Shown piece by piece: positions 1 through 7,552 of a stretch of 22,026 nt of DNA (position 1 is its first letter; each line of letters begins with the position of its first letter). The notes under the pieces were generated by a model that was not told the DNA's origin, searched no databases, and saw only the letters and a list, made by a program, of their open reading frames with translations. The DNA is from Pseudomonas sp. UBA4194 (GTDB lineage Bacteria; Pseudomonadota; Gammaproteobacteria; Pseudomonadales; Pseudomonadaceae): positions 48,472 to 70,497 of the forward strand of contig NZ_DFUE01000027.1 of NCBI RefSeq assembly GCF_002379585.1, given 5' to 3'. Position numbers and translations under genes: made by a program.

Positions 1-26
1 AGAGGGGGCTAAAAGCAGATCACCGC
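1..26 (-). repeat. Partial copy of dispersed palindromic element, cut by the window edge
   Basis: The first 26 bases resemble the tail that follows the palindromic core of the copy near 15982-16036: a GAGGG run, then GCTAA, an AGC(A/G)GATC block and a CGC. The core itself would lie to the left of the window. The orientation would match the 15982 and 10800 copies and oppose the tandem copies at 49-326. The match is short and imperfect, so the call is tentative. Confidence 0.4.
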
Positions 27-48
27 TATCCGCCATCTCCTCGTACGG

Positions 49-345
49 CTCCCTCTCCCCCAGGGAGAGGGCTGGGGTGAGGGGACCAGACGCCGCCGAT
101 CCACCACTGCAACTCATTTCTTGAGGAAGAGATGCCCGTACGCAGGCGTGGCGGCCTGCCGCGATCCTGCTCCCTCTCCCTCAGGGAGAGGGCTGGGGTG
201 AGGGGACCAGACGCCGCCGATCCACCACCGCAACCCATTTCCTGAGGAAGAGACGCCCGTACGCAGGCGTGACGGCCTGCCGCGATCCTGCTCCCTCTCC
301 CTCAGGGAGAGGGCTGGGGTGAGGGGGCCAGACGCCGCCGATCCA
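49..345 (+). repeat. 121-bp tandem repeat (about 2.5 units) with a palindromic core
   Basis: Units begin at 49, 170 and 291, an exact 121-bp period. Each starts with a 36-base core (49-84, 170-205, 291-326) built on an inverted repeat, CCCTCTCCCT facing AGGGAGAGGG, followed by CTGGGGTGAGGGG. The ~85 bases after the core are nearly identical between units 1 and 2. Unit 3 breaks off at the phaD stop codon (346-348). The array fills almost all of the 345-base gene-free stretch at the left edge. I see no gene in it; the short open frames are repeat sequence. The hairpins could end or protect the phaD transcript, but no U-tract follows them, so this is not a classical intrinsic terminator. Confidence 0.9.
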
Positions 346-960
346 TCACCCCTCCAGATACCGCACAGCCAACCCCTGCACCGCCTCCCGGGCCTCTTCC
401 TGCAAGTGCGGCGCCACCAGCAGCATCACTTGATACACCACCACCCCCACCTGCGCCTCGCGCCCCAGTATCCGCTGGTAATCCAGGGAAAACAGCAACG
501 TCAGCACGATCTGCTCCACCAGTTGCCCCAACGCCTGCGTGCCGCTGACCAATTGCCCCTGACCCTTGAGGCTGGCCAGCAACGCCGCCAATGCCCGCTT
601 GATCGCATTGAGCAGACTGCGCACGCCGCGTGCCAGCTTGGGCAGCCGGCCGGCCAGGTTCGACAGGTCCTGAAACAGGAACCGGTACTGGGCCATACGC
701 TCGACGATCAGATGCAGAAACAGCCAGTAATCCTCCGCCGCCAGCAGCACATCCTCAGGCGGGTCCAACAACGGCGTCAATTCGTCTTCGAAGCGCTCGA
801 ACAGCCCGAGTATCAACGGCTCTTTGCCATGAAAGTGGTAATAGAGATTGCCCGGACTGATGCCCATTTCATTGGCGATCTCAAGGGTCGAGACGTTCGG
901 CTCGCCGCGGCGGTTGAACAACTGCAAGGCGCATTCAAGGATTCGATCGCGAGTCTTCAT
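346..960 (-). CDS. phaD: PhaD, TetR-family regulator of the PHA cluster
   Basis: This is a 204-residue TetR/AcrR-type protein. An N-terminal helix-turn-helix lies at about residues 5-55 (start MKTRDRILECALQLFN; recognition region STLEIANEMGISPGNLYYHF), followed by an all-helical ligand and dimer domain. Its identity comes from this sequence and from its place as last gene of a phaC1-phaZ-phaC2-phaD cluster. PhaD is known in P. putida as a carbon-source-responsive activator of the phaC1 and phaI promoters. The gap to phaC2 is only 27 bases, so it should be co-transcribed. A GAGGGA Shine-Dalgarno sits about 11 bases upstream of the ATG. The phaF/phaI genes usually found beyond phaD are not visible and would lie left of position 1. 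Confidence 0.93.
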   Translation of the reverse strand: MKTRDRILECALQLFNRRGEPNVSTLEIANEMGISPGNLYYHFHGKEPLILGLFERFEDELTPLLDPPEDVLLAAEDYWLFLHLIVERMAQYRFLFQDLSNLAGRLPKLARGVRSLLNAIKRALAALLASLKGQGQLVSGTQALGQLVEQIVLTLLFSLDYQRILGREAQVGVVVYQVMLLVAPHLQEEAREAVQGLAVRYLEG

Positions 961-987
961 GCGGTCCGGATTCCCTCGACCATCACC

Positions 988-2670
988 TCAGCGGGCCTGC
1001 ACATAGGTGCCGGGGGCGGGGTTCAGCGTTGGGTAGGCAGCGTTGCCCAGTGCCATGGACGTCTGCCGCTGCGCACCCGAGTGCGCCTGAATCCAGCCCA
1101 ACCACTGCGGCCACCAACTGCCCTCGGTGTGCTTGGCATCGTAATACCAGGCCCGCGGGTCGCTGCTCAGTCGGGCGTTCTCGATGAAGTTCGCCTTGGG
1201 GTTGCCAGGCGGGTTGAGGATGCTTTGCACATGGCCGCTGTTGGACAGCACGAAGCGCTTGTCACCGCCCAGCAGCAGCGTGGAGCGGTACACCGCGTCC
1301 CAGGGCGTGATGTGGTCATTGATGCCGGCCACGCTGAAACTGTCTACCGTGACCTTGCTCAGGTCGATGGCGCTGCCGCACACCTGCAGCCCGCCGGGAC
1401 GGGTCAGCGGGTTGTGCTTGAAGAAGTCCAGCAAATCGCCGTGCAGAGCCGCCGGTAGCCGCGTGGAATCGTTGTTCCAGTAGAGAATATCGAAGGCCGC
1501 GGGCGTCTTGCCCAGCAGGTAGTTGTTGATCCAGTAGTTCCAGATCAAGTCGTTGGGCCGCATCCAGGCAAAGACCTTGGCCATGTCGCGGCCATCGAGT
1601 ACGCCGTTCTGATAAGAGCGGCGTTTGGCGGCTTCCAGCGCTTGTTCGTCCAGAAACAGCGTTGCCGGGCTGTCGATTTCGCTGTCCAGCAAGCTTACCA
1701 GGTAGGTCGCGCTGGCCACGCGGCGTATCTGCCGCCTGGCCGCCAGATGGCCCTGCAGGGCGGCGATGGTCAGGCCGCCGGCGCAGGCACCGAGCAGGTT
1801 CACCTCCCGTGCGCCAGTAATGGCTCGGCAGACGTTCAGCGCTTCCTCAAGTGCTGCCACATAGCTGGACAGCCCCCAGTCCCGGTGCCGCGCATCCGGG
1901 TTGCGCCAGCTCACCATGAACGTCTGCAGGCCGTTCTTCAGGGCGTACTGAACGAAGCTGTTGGCCGGGCTCAGGTCGAAGATATAGAACTTGTTGATCT
2001 GTGGCGGCACGATCAGCAACGGTTTGGCGTACTGCTTTTCGCTCATGGGCTTGTACTGGATCAGCTCCAGCACTTCGTTGCGAAACACTACCGCACCGGG
2101 GGTCACCGCCAGGGTCTTGCCCACCTCGAAGGCATCGCGACCCACCTGGCGCGGCAGGCCGTCGTTATGGCGCAGGTCGTCGTAGAGGTGGTTCAGGCCT
2201 TTGACCAGACTCATACCGCCGGAGTTGAACAACTCCTTGAGCGCCAGCGGGTTGAGCAGCGAGTTGGTCGGCGACACGGCATCGTTGAGCAGGGCGAAGA
2301 CGAACTGCGCCCGGGCACGGTCATCCGCCGGCAGGCCGCTGTCGTCGATCCAGGTCTTGACCTGCTTTTGCCAGGCCAGATACGCCTGCAAGCTGCGTTT
2401 GTAGAAGGGGTTGAGGCGCCATGTCGGGTCGTTGAAGCGCTGATCGCGGGGATTGACCTGATGCAGGGTGTCGCCCAGCAGCACGCGGCCCAGTTGGCCG
2501 CTCAGGGCCAGGGTGTGACGCAGTGTGTGCACCGGATGCTTGAGGCTGTGTCGCGCGACCGTGCGCAGCGTGGAGACCAGATCGCGGCCACGCAGCCCGG
2601 TGATGGCGCTCTGTGCGTTGATGTAGGTGGCGGTCGCCGGCACCGCCGCTTTCTCGAGTTTGTCTTTCAT
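988..2670 (-). CDS. phaC2: Class II poly(3-hydroxyalkanoate) synthase 2
   Basis: A 560-residue medium-chain-length PHA synthase that joins (R)-3-hydroxyacyl-CoA units into polyester at the granule surface. The alpha/beta-hydrolase catalytic triad is visible: Cys296 in the lipase-like box GACAGG, Asp452 in NDHITPW, and His480 in SNSGH. Length and spacing match class II synthases, and the sequence is clearly a paralogue of the 559-residue synthase at 3680-5359. It starts MKDKLEKAAVPATATY, with GGAG 10 bases upstream. The 117-base gap to phaZ contains a small hairpin (GCAAGG facing CCTTGC, 2708-2723) without a U-tract, so read-through from phaZ is expected. The N-terminal 30 residues diverge from PhaC1, as is usual for the PhaC2 subgroup. 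Confidence 0.96.
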   Translation of the reverse strand: MKDKLEKAAVPATATYINAQSAITGLRGRDLVSTLRTVARHSLKHPVHTLRHTLALSGQLGRVLLGDTLHQVNPRDQRFNDPTWRLNPFYKRSLQAYLAWQKQVKTWIDDSGLPADDRARAQFVFALLNDAVSPTNSLLNPLALKELFNSGGMSLVKGLNHLYDDLRHNDGLPRQVGRDAFEVGKTLAVTPGAVVFRNEVLELIQYKPMSEKQYAKPLLIVPPQINKFYIFDLSPANSFVQYALKNGLQTFMVSWRNPDARHRDWGLSSYVAALEEALNVCRAITGAREVNLLGACAGGLTIAALQGHLAARRQIRRVASATYLVSLLDSEIDSPATLFLDEQALEAAKRRSYQNGVLDGRDMAKVFAWMRPNDLIWNYWINNYLLGKTPAAFDILYWNNDSTRLPAALHGDLLDFFKHNPLTRPGGLQVCGSAIDLSKVTVDSFSVAGINDHITPWDAVYRSTLLLGGDKRFVLSNSGHVQSILNPPGNPKANFIENARLSSDPRAWYYDAKHTEGSWWPQWLGWIQAHSGAQRQTSMALGNAAYPTLNPAPGTYVQAR

Positions 2671-2787
2671 GTGGGCAACACTCCATCGTCAATCCAGGAC
2701 TACAGATGCAAGGCGAGCCTTGCGTTGCTGCACAGCGCGGCGATCCGGCCACGGGGCGCATGTCGAGCGACAGCCACTGCGAACGCG

Positions 2788-3648
2788 CTAATGCCCGCCG
2801 CCCACGATCGGGGGTTGAGGATGCATTACCGCGCGTTGGCGCTCTTGCTCGAGAAATTTCATGATGATCGGCGCCACGGCTTCGGCGCGAGTGATCAGGA
2901 ACAGGTGGCCGTCATCGATGATGTGCAATTGCGCGTTGGGGATGCGCCAGGCCAACAGGCGCATGTTGACCAGCGGGATCAGCGGGTCATCGTCACCGGC
3001 CAATACCAGGGTCGGCTGGTTGATCTTGTGCAGCCAGTGGATGCTGGTCCAGCCCAGCCCGGCGAACAGTTGCCAGTAATAGCCCAGCTTGCCGGAGGAA
3101 CGCACCTGGCTGGCGTGGGACCTGGCCAGGTCGGGATTGCGGCGAAAGGCGCCTCCGTAGATTTGCGGAGCGATGCGCACCACGTAGGAGGGCTGGATAT
3201 AACGCCGCGGGCTGGCCATCAACCACAGCACGCGAGGTTTGCCGGGGACCATGAAGGCGCCTGCCGCCGTGGCCGCCAGTACCAGTTTCTTGCAACGCTC
3301 GGGGTAGTCGTAGGCGAACTGCTGGGCCAGCGCGCCGCCCCATGACACGCCGATGGCGTTGACCTGGCCGTAGTCCAGGTAATCGAGCATGCGCGCTGCC
3401 AGCCTGGCCAGGCCTGGAAACCGATAGGGCCGATTGGGCGTGGAGGAACCACCGACCCCCGGCACGTCGAAGGTGATCACTTCCAGGTCCGGGTCCAGGG
3501 CCGCGACGAAAGGGAACACCAGTTCCAGGTTGGCACCGATGCCGTTGAACACCAGCAGGGGGGTCAGATGAGGCTTGCCCGGTCGCACGGCGGTACGGAT
3601 GGCTTGGCCATCGAGGTCCAGGGTGCGAAAAATGTACGGCTGTGGCAT
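2788..3648 (-). CDS. phaZ: Intracellular PHA depolymerase
   Basis: A 286-residue alpha/beta-hydrolase that degrades stored medium-chain-length PHA to 3-hydroxyacids. The triad fits the P. putida enzyme: Ser102 in the lipase box GVSWGG, Asp221 in GDDDPLIP and His248 in DDGHLF. The frame is open upstream to 3870, but that extension overlaps the end of phaC1. The family start MPQPYIFRTLDLDG at 3648 has AGGGA 8 bases upstream and was chosen. It lies between the two synthase genes, 31 bases after the phaC1 stop, the standard Pseudomonas arrangement, so synthesis and turnover enzymes share a transcript. Confidence 0.96.
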   Translation of the reverse strand: MPQPYIFRTLDLDGQAIRTAVRPGKPHLTPLLVFNGIGANLELVFPFVAALDPDLEVITFDVPGVGGSSTPNRPYRFPGLARLAARMLDYLDYGQVNAIGVSWGGALAQQFAYDYPERCKKLVLAATAAGAFMVPGKPRVLWLMASPRRYIQPSYVVRIAPQIYGGAFRRNPDLARSHASQVRSSGKLGYYWQLFAGLGWTSIHWLHKINQPTLVLAGDDDPLIPLVNMRLLAWRIPNAQLHIIDDGHLFLITRAEAVAPIIMKFLEQERQRAVMHPQPPIVGGGH

Positions 3649-3679
3649 GCGCAGATTCCCTGCGTGGTTGGCTTGGGTC

Positions 3680-5359
3680 TCACCGTTCATGCACGTAAGT
3701 TCCGGGTGCCGCTTCGCCGGCCGGGTAGAGCTTGCTGCCCGGGCCCGTGGGGGACTTCCTAAGCTTGCCCGAACGCTCGCCCAGCCATCCGGCCCAATGC
3801 AGCCACCACGAATCAGTGTGCTTGTTGGCGTTTTCCTGCCAGTCGCTGGCCTTGTCCGGCAGTTGGGCATTGGTCATGTAGCGCGCCTTGGGGTTGCCGG
3901 GCGGGTTGAGGATGCTTTGGATATGGCCGCTGTTGGACAGTACGAAGTCCACCTTGCCGCCGAACAGCTGGGCCGATTTGTAGCACGAGTTCCACGGCGT
4001 GATGTGATCGTTGGTGCCGGCCAGGCAGAACACGTCGCACTGCACCTGCTTGAGGTCGATGGCGGTGCCACACACCTCCAGCGCGCCGGGACGCACCAGC
4101 GGGTTGTTCTTGAACATCTCGATGAGGTCGCCGTGAAACGCAGCGGGCAGACGCGTGGTGTCGTTGTTCCAGAACAGAATGTCGAACACCGGCGGCTCGT
4201 TGCCCAGCAGGTAGTTGTTGACCCAGTAGTTCCAGATCAGGTCATTGGGGCGCATCCAGGCGAACACCTTCGCCAGGTCCTTGCCCTCCAGCACACCGGC
4301 TTGATAGGAGTGGCGCTTGGCGGCCTCCAGGGTCTGTTCGTCGACGAACAGCGCCACCTGGGTGTCCAGTGTGGTATCCAGCACGCTCACCATCAGGGTC
4401 AGGGCGTTGACCTTGCTTTCGCCCAGCGCGGCGTAGTGGCCCAGCAGCGCGGCGCAGGTGATGCCCCCGGAGCAGGCGCCAAGCATGTTGACGTCCTGGC
4501 TGCCGCTGATGGCGCATACCACGTCCACCGCTTCCTTGAGCGCGTCGATGTAGGTGCTCAGCCCCCATTCGCGCTGGGCCTTGGTCGGGTTGCGCCAACT
4601 GATGATGAAGGTCTGCACGTGGCTGCGCAGGCAGAAGCGCGCCAGGCTTTTGTCGGGACTAAGGTCGAATACGTAGAACTTGTTGATCTGTGGCGGTACC
4701 ACCAGCAGCGGTCGCTCGAAGCTCTGTTCGGTGGTGGCGCGGTACTGGATCAGCTCCAGCACATCGTTGCGAAACACCACCGCGCCCTCGGTGGTGCCCA
4801 GGTTCTTGCCGACTTCGAAGGCATCCATGTTGACCTGGCTGGGCATGCCGCCGTTGTTGACGATGTCCTTGGCCAGGTGTGACAGACCATCGAGCAGGCT
4901 CTTGCCGCCGGTTTCGAAAAAGCGTTTCACCGCCGCCGGGTTGGCCATGCTGTTGGTGGGCGCCATGGCCTCGGTCATCAGGTTGATGACGAACTGACCG
5001 CGGCTGATGTCCTGGGGTGACAGGTCGCTGCTGCCGACCCACTCGTGCAGCTCCTTGCGCCAGGCCAGATAGGTCTGCAGGTAGCGTCGGTACAGGGGGT
5101 TCTGGCTCCACGCCGGATCGGCGAAGCGGCGGTCGTCGGCGGTGGGGGTCAGGGCGGACCTGCCCAGCAGCACGTTCTTCAGTTCCAGGCCGAAATGGGC
5201 GACGTGCTTGGCACTGTGCAGCGGCTGGCGCACGGCCTGGCGCAGAATCATGCGCGCCGAGCCGAGCAGGTCCTTGCGTCGCAGGCCGATGATCGGGTGG
5301 AGATTCAGCGTGTTGTCCGAAGCTTGCAGCTTCAGGTCTTCAGCATTCTTGTTGCTCAT
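3680..5359 (-). CDS. phaC1: Class II poly(3-hydroxyalkanoate) synthase 1
   Basis: A 559-residue class II PHA synthase and first gene of the phaC1-Z-C2-D cluster. The catalytic residues fall at the textbook positions: Cys296 in GACSGG, Asp451 in TNDHITPW and His479 in SNSGH. The frame runs open upstream to 5518, but those 53 codons cover the candidate promoter and lack family similarity. The start MSNKNAEDLK at 5359 gives the usual 559 residues and has GGAG 8 bases upstream. Codons 3-5 contain AACAAGAA, a match to the Crc/Hfq target pattern. The leader holds two inverted repeats and a sigma-54-like promoter, listed separately. Confidence 0.97.
   Translation of the reverse strand: MSNKNAEDLKLQASDNTLNLHPIIGLRRKDLLGSARMILRQAVRQPLHSAKHVAHFGLELKNVLLGRSALTPTADDRRFADPAWSQNPLYRRYLQTYLAWRKELHEWVGSSDLSPQDISRGQFVINLMTEAMAPTNSMANPAAVKRFFETGGKSLLDGLSHLAKDIVNNGGMPSQVNMDAFEVGKNLGTTEGAVVFRNDVLELIQYRATTEQSFERPLLVVPPQINKFYVFDLSPDKSLARFCLRSHVQTFIISWRNPTKAQREWGLSTYIDALKEAVDVVCAISGSQDVNMLGACSGGITCAALLGHYAALGESKVNALTLMVSVLDTTLDTQVALFVDEQTLEAAKRHSYQAGVLEGKDLAKVFAWMRPNDLIWNYWVNNYLLGNEPPVFDILFWNNDTTRLPAAFHGDLIEMFKNNPLVRPGALEVCGTAIDLKQVQCDVFCLAGTNDHITPWNSCYKSAQLFGGKVDFVLSNSGHIQSILNPPGNPKARYMTNAQLPDKASDWQENANKHTDSWWLHWAGWLGERSGKLRKSPTGPGSKLYPAGEAAPGTYVHER
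5346..5353 (-). promoter_or_regulatory. Candidate Crc/Hfq catabolite-repression (CA) motif in phaC1
   Basis: On the transcribed strand the bases are AACAAGAA, an exact fit to the AANAANAA pattern bound by Hfq with Crc in Pseudomonas. The motif begins 6 bases after the A of the phaC1 ATG, where binding would block ribosome loading. Crc repression of phaC1 translation is reported for P. putida. That this copy works is inference, and an eight-base degenerate motif can occur by chance. Confidence 0.5.
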
Positions 5360-5388
5360 CCACGACGCTCCGATGTCCTGAGATGAAT

Positions 5389-5409
5389 ACCGGGGCGAAT
5401 CCTCCCGGT
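5389..5409 (-). promoter_or_regulatory. Inverted repeat in the phaC1 leader
   Basis: ACCGGG at one end and CCCGGT at the other are separated by 9 bases, about 30 bases upstream of the phaC1 ATG. As RNA this is a six-pair GC-rich hairpin; as DNA it is a possible protein site. There is no U-tract, so it is not a terminator. Function is unknown. Confidence 0.4.
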
Positions 5410-5432
5410 ACTTCAATTCTCGGGTGACCATA

Positions 5433-5452
5433 GACAGGTGACCGACCCTGTC
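5433..5452 (-). promoter_or_regulatory. Inverted repeat at the phaC1 promoter, candidate PhaD operator
   Basis: GACAGG and CCTGTC form a perfect 6-8-6 inverted repeat. It lies just downstream of the -12 element of the candidate sigma-54 promoter, over the expected transcription start. I recall that the PhaD operators of P. putida are described as two 6-base half-sites separated by 8 bases; the geometry here is the same, but I could not compare the bases. Confidence 0.45.
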
Positions 5453-5456
5453 TGGA

Positions 5457-5472
5457 TGCAGGGTTCCTGCCA
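5457..5472 (-). promoter_or_regulatory. Candidate sigma-54 (RpoN) promoter of phaC1
   Basis: The minus strand reads TGGCAGGAACCCTGCA. Against the RpoN consensus TGGCACGNNNNTTGCW it has the invariant GG and GC 10 bases apart and two mismatches (C to G at position 6, T to C at position 12). Initiation would fall near 5446, giving a leader of about 87 bases. A sigma-54 promoter upstream of phaC1 has been proposed in other Pseudomonas. No upstream activator site was identified. Confidence 0.5.
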
Positions 5473-5590
5473 CTTTCCATTGGTTACCGGAGTTTGCACC
5501 AAACCGCAAGCGAGCCACTTTCTGGCCACTGCGCCCGGTGCTGAAGCAAATTGAGCTGGGAAATGGACTGTGGAAAAACCGGCGCCCGCG

Positions 5591-5968
5591 CTAGAGCATC
5601 AGCTTGACCACGGACTCGGCCGGGTCGCGTGATTTGCCGGCCGCTTGCAGCTCGGCGAGATAGTCGGCCCAGAGTTGTTCCTGGCGGATCGACAGCTGAT
5701 AGAGGTAGTCCCAGGTGAACAGACCGCTGTCGTGGCCGTCATCGAAGGTCAATTTCAGTGCGTATTGCCCGGCAGGTTCTATTTTGGTGAGCCCGACGTT
5801 CAGTTTGCCGAATTGCAGGATCGGCTTGCCATGGCCCTGCACCTCGGCGGAAGGGGAATGTACCCGCAGGAGCTCGGCGGGCAAATGGTAGACCTCGCCC
5901 GGCCCGTAGGTGAGGGTCAGGGTTTTCGAGGCCTTATGCAGATTGATGGCGGTGGGGAGTCGGGTCAT
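5591..5968 (-). CDS. DUF971 (GBBH-like N-terminal domain) protein
   Basis: A protein of about 125 residues made almost entirely of the DUF971 fold, also called the gamma-butyrobetaine hydroxylase-like N-terminal domain. Diagnostic stretches are LPAELLRVHSPSAEVQGHG, VGLTKIEPAGQYALKLTFDDGHDSGLFTWDYL, given here as two landmarks, and a C-terminal helix ending WADYLAEL. No signal peptide or membrane segment is visible. Two ATG codons compete: 5968 (MTRLPTAINLHK), chosen because a GAG lies 7 bases upstream, and 5974, two codons longer. The frame is open to 6046, but that part overlaps a palindromic repeat. The family has no settled function on its own; the domain also occurs attached to Fe-S carrier and hydroxylase proteins. 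It follows hslU on the same strand, 152 bases downstream. Confidence 0.85.
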   Translation of the reverse strand: MTRLPTAINLHKASKTLTLTYGPGEVYHLPAELLRVHSPSAEVQGHGKPILQFGKLNVGLTKIEPAGQYALKLTFDDGHDSGLFTWDYLYQLSIRQEQLWADYLAELQAAGKSRDPAESVVKLML

Positions 5969-5991
5969 GGTCATTCTCGATGGCGCCGTAG

Positions 5992-6089
5992 CCCTGTGTA
6001 GGCGCGGCGTACAGCCGCGAATGTCGCGACGCGGCAGGTCTGGCATACCGCGGTGGCTCCTTCGCGGCTATGACGCCGCCCCTGCAGGG
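5992..6089. repeat. 98-bp palindromic REP-doublet element, copy A
   Basis: The ends are inverted: the left part holds AGCCGCGAA, the right part TTCGCGGCT followed by ATGACGCCGCCCCTGCAGGG. A second element of exactly 98 bp with the same arrangement lies at 13185-13282; the right-hand halves agree at about four bases in five. This is the layout of a paired, opposed REP unit (BIME-like) in Pseudomonas. It sits between hslU and the DUF971 gene. An additional half-motif (TAGCCGCGACGG) continues to about 6107. Confidence 0.75.
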
Positions 6090-6120
6090 CGATGTATAGC
6101 CGCGACGGTAGCCCGCAGTA

Positions 6121-7458
6121 TTACAGAATATACCGCGACAGATCTTCGTTCTGCGCCAGTTCACCCAGGTGGCTGTTGACGTACTCGGCGTCGATCTGGA
6201 TCGGTGCTTCGGCGTGGGCTGCGGCCATGTCGCCGGCGCTGAACGAGACCTCCTCGAGCAGGCGCTCGAGCAAGGTGTGCAGACGACGGGCCCCGATGTT
6301 CTCGGTTTTCTCGTTGACCTGCCAGGCGATCTCGGCCAGGCGCTTGATGCCCTCGGGCACGAACTCGATGTTCAGGCCTTCGGTCTTGAGCAGCTCGCGA
6401 TACTGTTCGGTCAGCGAAGCATGGGGCTCGCTGAGGATACGCTCGAAGTCCTGTGGGCTCAGTGCCTTGAGTTCGACGCGGATCGGCAGACGGCCTTGCA
6501 GCTCCGGCACCAGATCGCTTGGCTTGCTCAAGTGGAACGCGCCCGAGGCAATGAACAGGATGTGGTCGGTCTTGACCATGCCCAGCTTGGTGTTCACGGT
6601 GCAGCCTTCGATCAACGGCAGCAGGTCGCGCTGCACGCCTTCGCGAGACACATCGGCGCCGCCGACGTTGCCGCGCTTGGCTACCTTGTCGATCTCGTCG
6701 ATGAACACGATGCCATGCTGCTCGACCGCTTCCAGGGCCTTGGCCTTGAGCTCTTCCTCGTTGACCAGGCGCCCGGCCTCTTCGTCGCGGACCATCTTCA
6801 GGGCGTCCTTGACCTTGAGCTTGCGGCTCTTCTTCTTGCCCTTGCCCATGTTGGCGAACAGGTTCTGCAACTGGCTGGTCATCTCTTCCATGCCCGGAGG
6901 CGCGGAAATGTCGACGCCGCCCGCTTGCTCGGCCACTTCGATCTCGATTTCCTTGTCGTCCAGCTGGCCTTCACGCAGACGCTTGCGGAACAGCTGGCGG
7001 GTGTTGGAATCGCTGGCCACCGGCTCTTCATTGAAGCCGGCACGGGCAGCCGGCAGCAGGGCGTCGAGAATGCGATCTTCGGCGGCGTCTTCGGCGCGAT
7101 GGCGCACCTTGATCATCTCCTGCTCGCGCAGCAGTTTGATGGCCGCATCAGCCAGGTCACGAATGATCGACTCGACGTCACGACCCACATAGCCCACCTC
7201 GGTGAACTTGGTCGCTTCGACCTTGATGAACGGTGCATTGGCCAGCTTGGCCAGGCGGCGCGCGATCTCGGTCTTGCCGACGCCGGTGGGGCCGATCATC
7301 AGGATGTTTTTGGGGGTCACTTCGACGCGCAGCTCTTCAGGCAGCTGCATGCGCCGCCAGCGGTTGCGCAGGGCGATGGCAACAGCGCGTTTGGCATCGT
7401 CCTGGCCGATGATATGGCGATTGAGTTCGTGGACGATTTCGCGGGGGGTCATGGACAT
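6121..7458 (-). CDS. hslU: HslU, ATPase subunit of the HslVU protease
   Basis: A 445-residue AAA+ unfoldase of usual family length. Visible elements: Walker A GPTGVGKT (56-63), the pore loop GYVG (89-92), an inserted intermediate domain (roughly 110-240), Walker B VFIDEID (251-257), the sensor-2 region GARRLHTLLE, and the C-terminal tail ending RYIL that inserts into HslV. ATP hydrolysis unfolds substrate proteins and feeds them to the HslV peptidase in the cytoplasm. The start MSMTPREIVHEL has GGA 7 bases upstream; a second ATG two codons in (7452) is possible. It lies 94 bases after hslV with no terminator between them, so it is expected to share the heat-shock promoter at 8131-8158. Confidence 0.97.
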   Translation of the reverse strand: MSMTPREIVHELNRHIIGQDDAKRAVAIALRNRWRRMQLPEELRVEVTPKNILMIGPTGVGKTEIARRLAKLANAPFIKVEATKFTEVGYVGRDVESIIRDLADAAIKLLREQEMIKVRHRAEDAAEDRILDALLPAARAGFNEEPVASDSNTRQLFRKRLREGQLDDKEIEIEVAEQAGGVDISAPPGMEEMTSQLQNLFANMGKGKKKSRKLKVKDALKMVRDEEAGRLVNEEELKAKALEAVEQHGIVFIDEIDKVAKRGNVGGADVSREGVQRDLLPLIEGCTVNTKLGMVKTDHILFIASGAFHLSKPSDLVPELQGRLPIRVELKALSPQDFERILSEPHASLTEQYRELLKTEGLNIEFVPEGIKRLAEIAWQVNEKTENIGARRLHTLLERLLEEVSFSAGDMAAAHAEAPIQIDAEYVNSHLGELAQNEDLSRYIL

Positions 7459-7552
7459 GGTGTGTTCCGGACTCGTGAGGTTCAGTCGATGCGGCGGGAG
7501 CGGTTCGCGGCTCTGAAAAGCGCCGCGGGCGATCCTGCTTGCGCCGTACTGA

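Noticed and set aside
49..345. Possible CRISPR array
   Set aside because: Only three units, a 121-bp period, and the sequence between cores is also repeated, so there are no unique spacers; no cas genes.
2708..2723. Hairpin between phaZ and phaC2 as a terminator
   Set aside because: Six pairs only and no T-tract on the transcribed strand; it more likely permits read-through within the pha cluster.
1642..3345. Long open frame of 567 codons on the plus strand across phaC2 and phaZ
   Set aside because: It lies antisense to two confidently identified enzymes, and its product is Gln/His/Arg/Val-rich without recognisable domains. GC-rich codon use leaves such frames open.
5360..5518. Longer phaC1 start at 5518
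   Set aside because: It would add 53 residues absent from class II synthases, place the promoter inside the gene and spoil the exact family numbering of Cys296, Asp451 and His479.
5565..5595. Terminator after the DUF971 gene
   Set aside because: A GC-rich stretch followed by five T on the minus strand is present, but the stem would need a two-base loop; not convincing.
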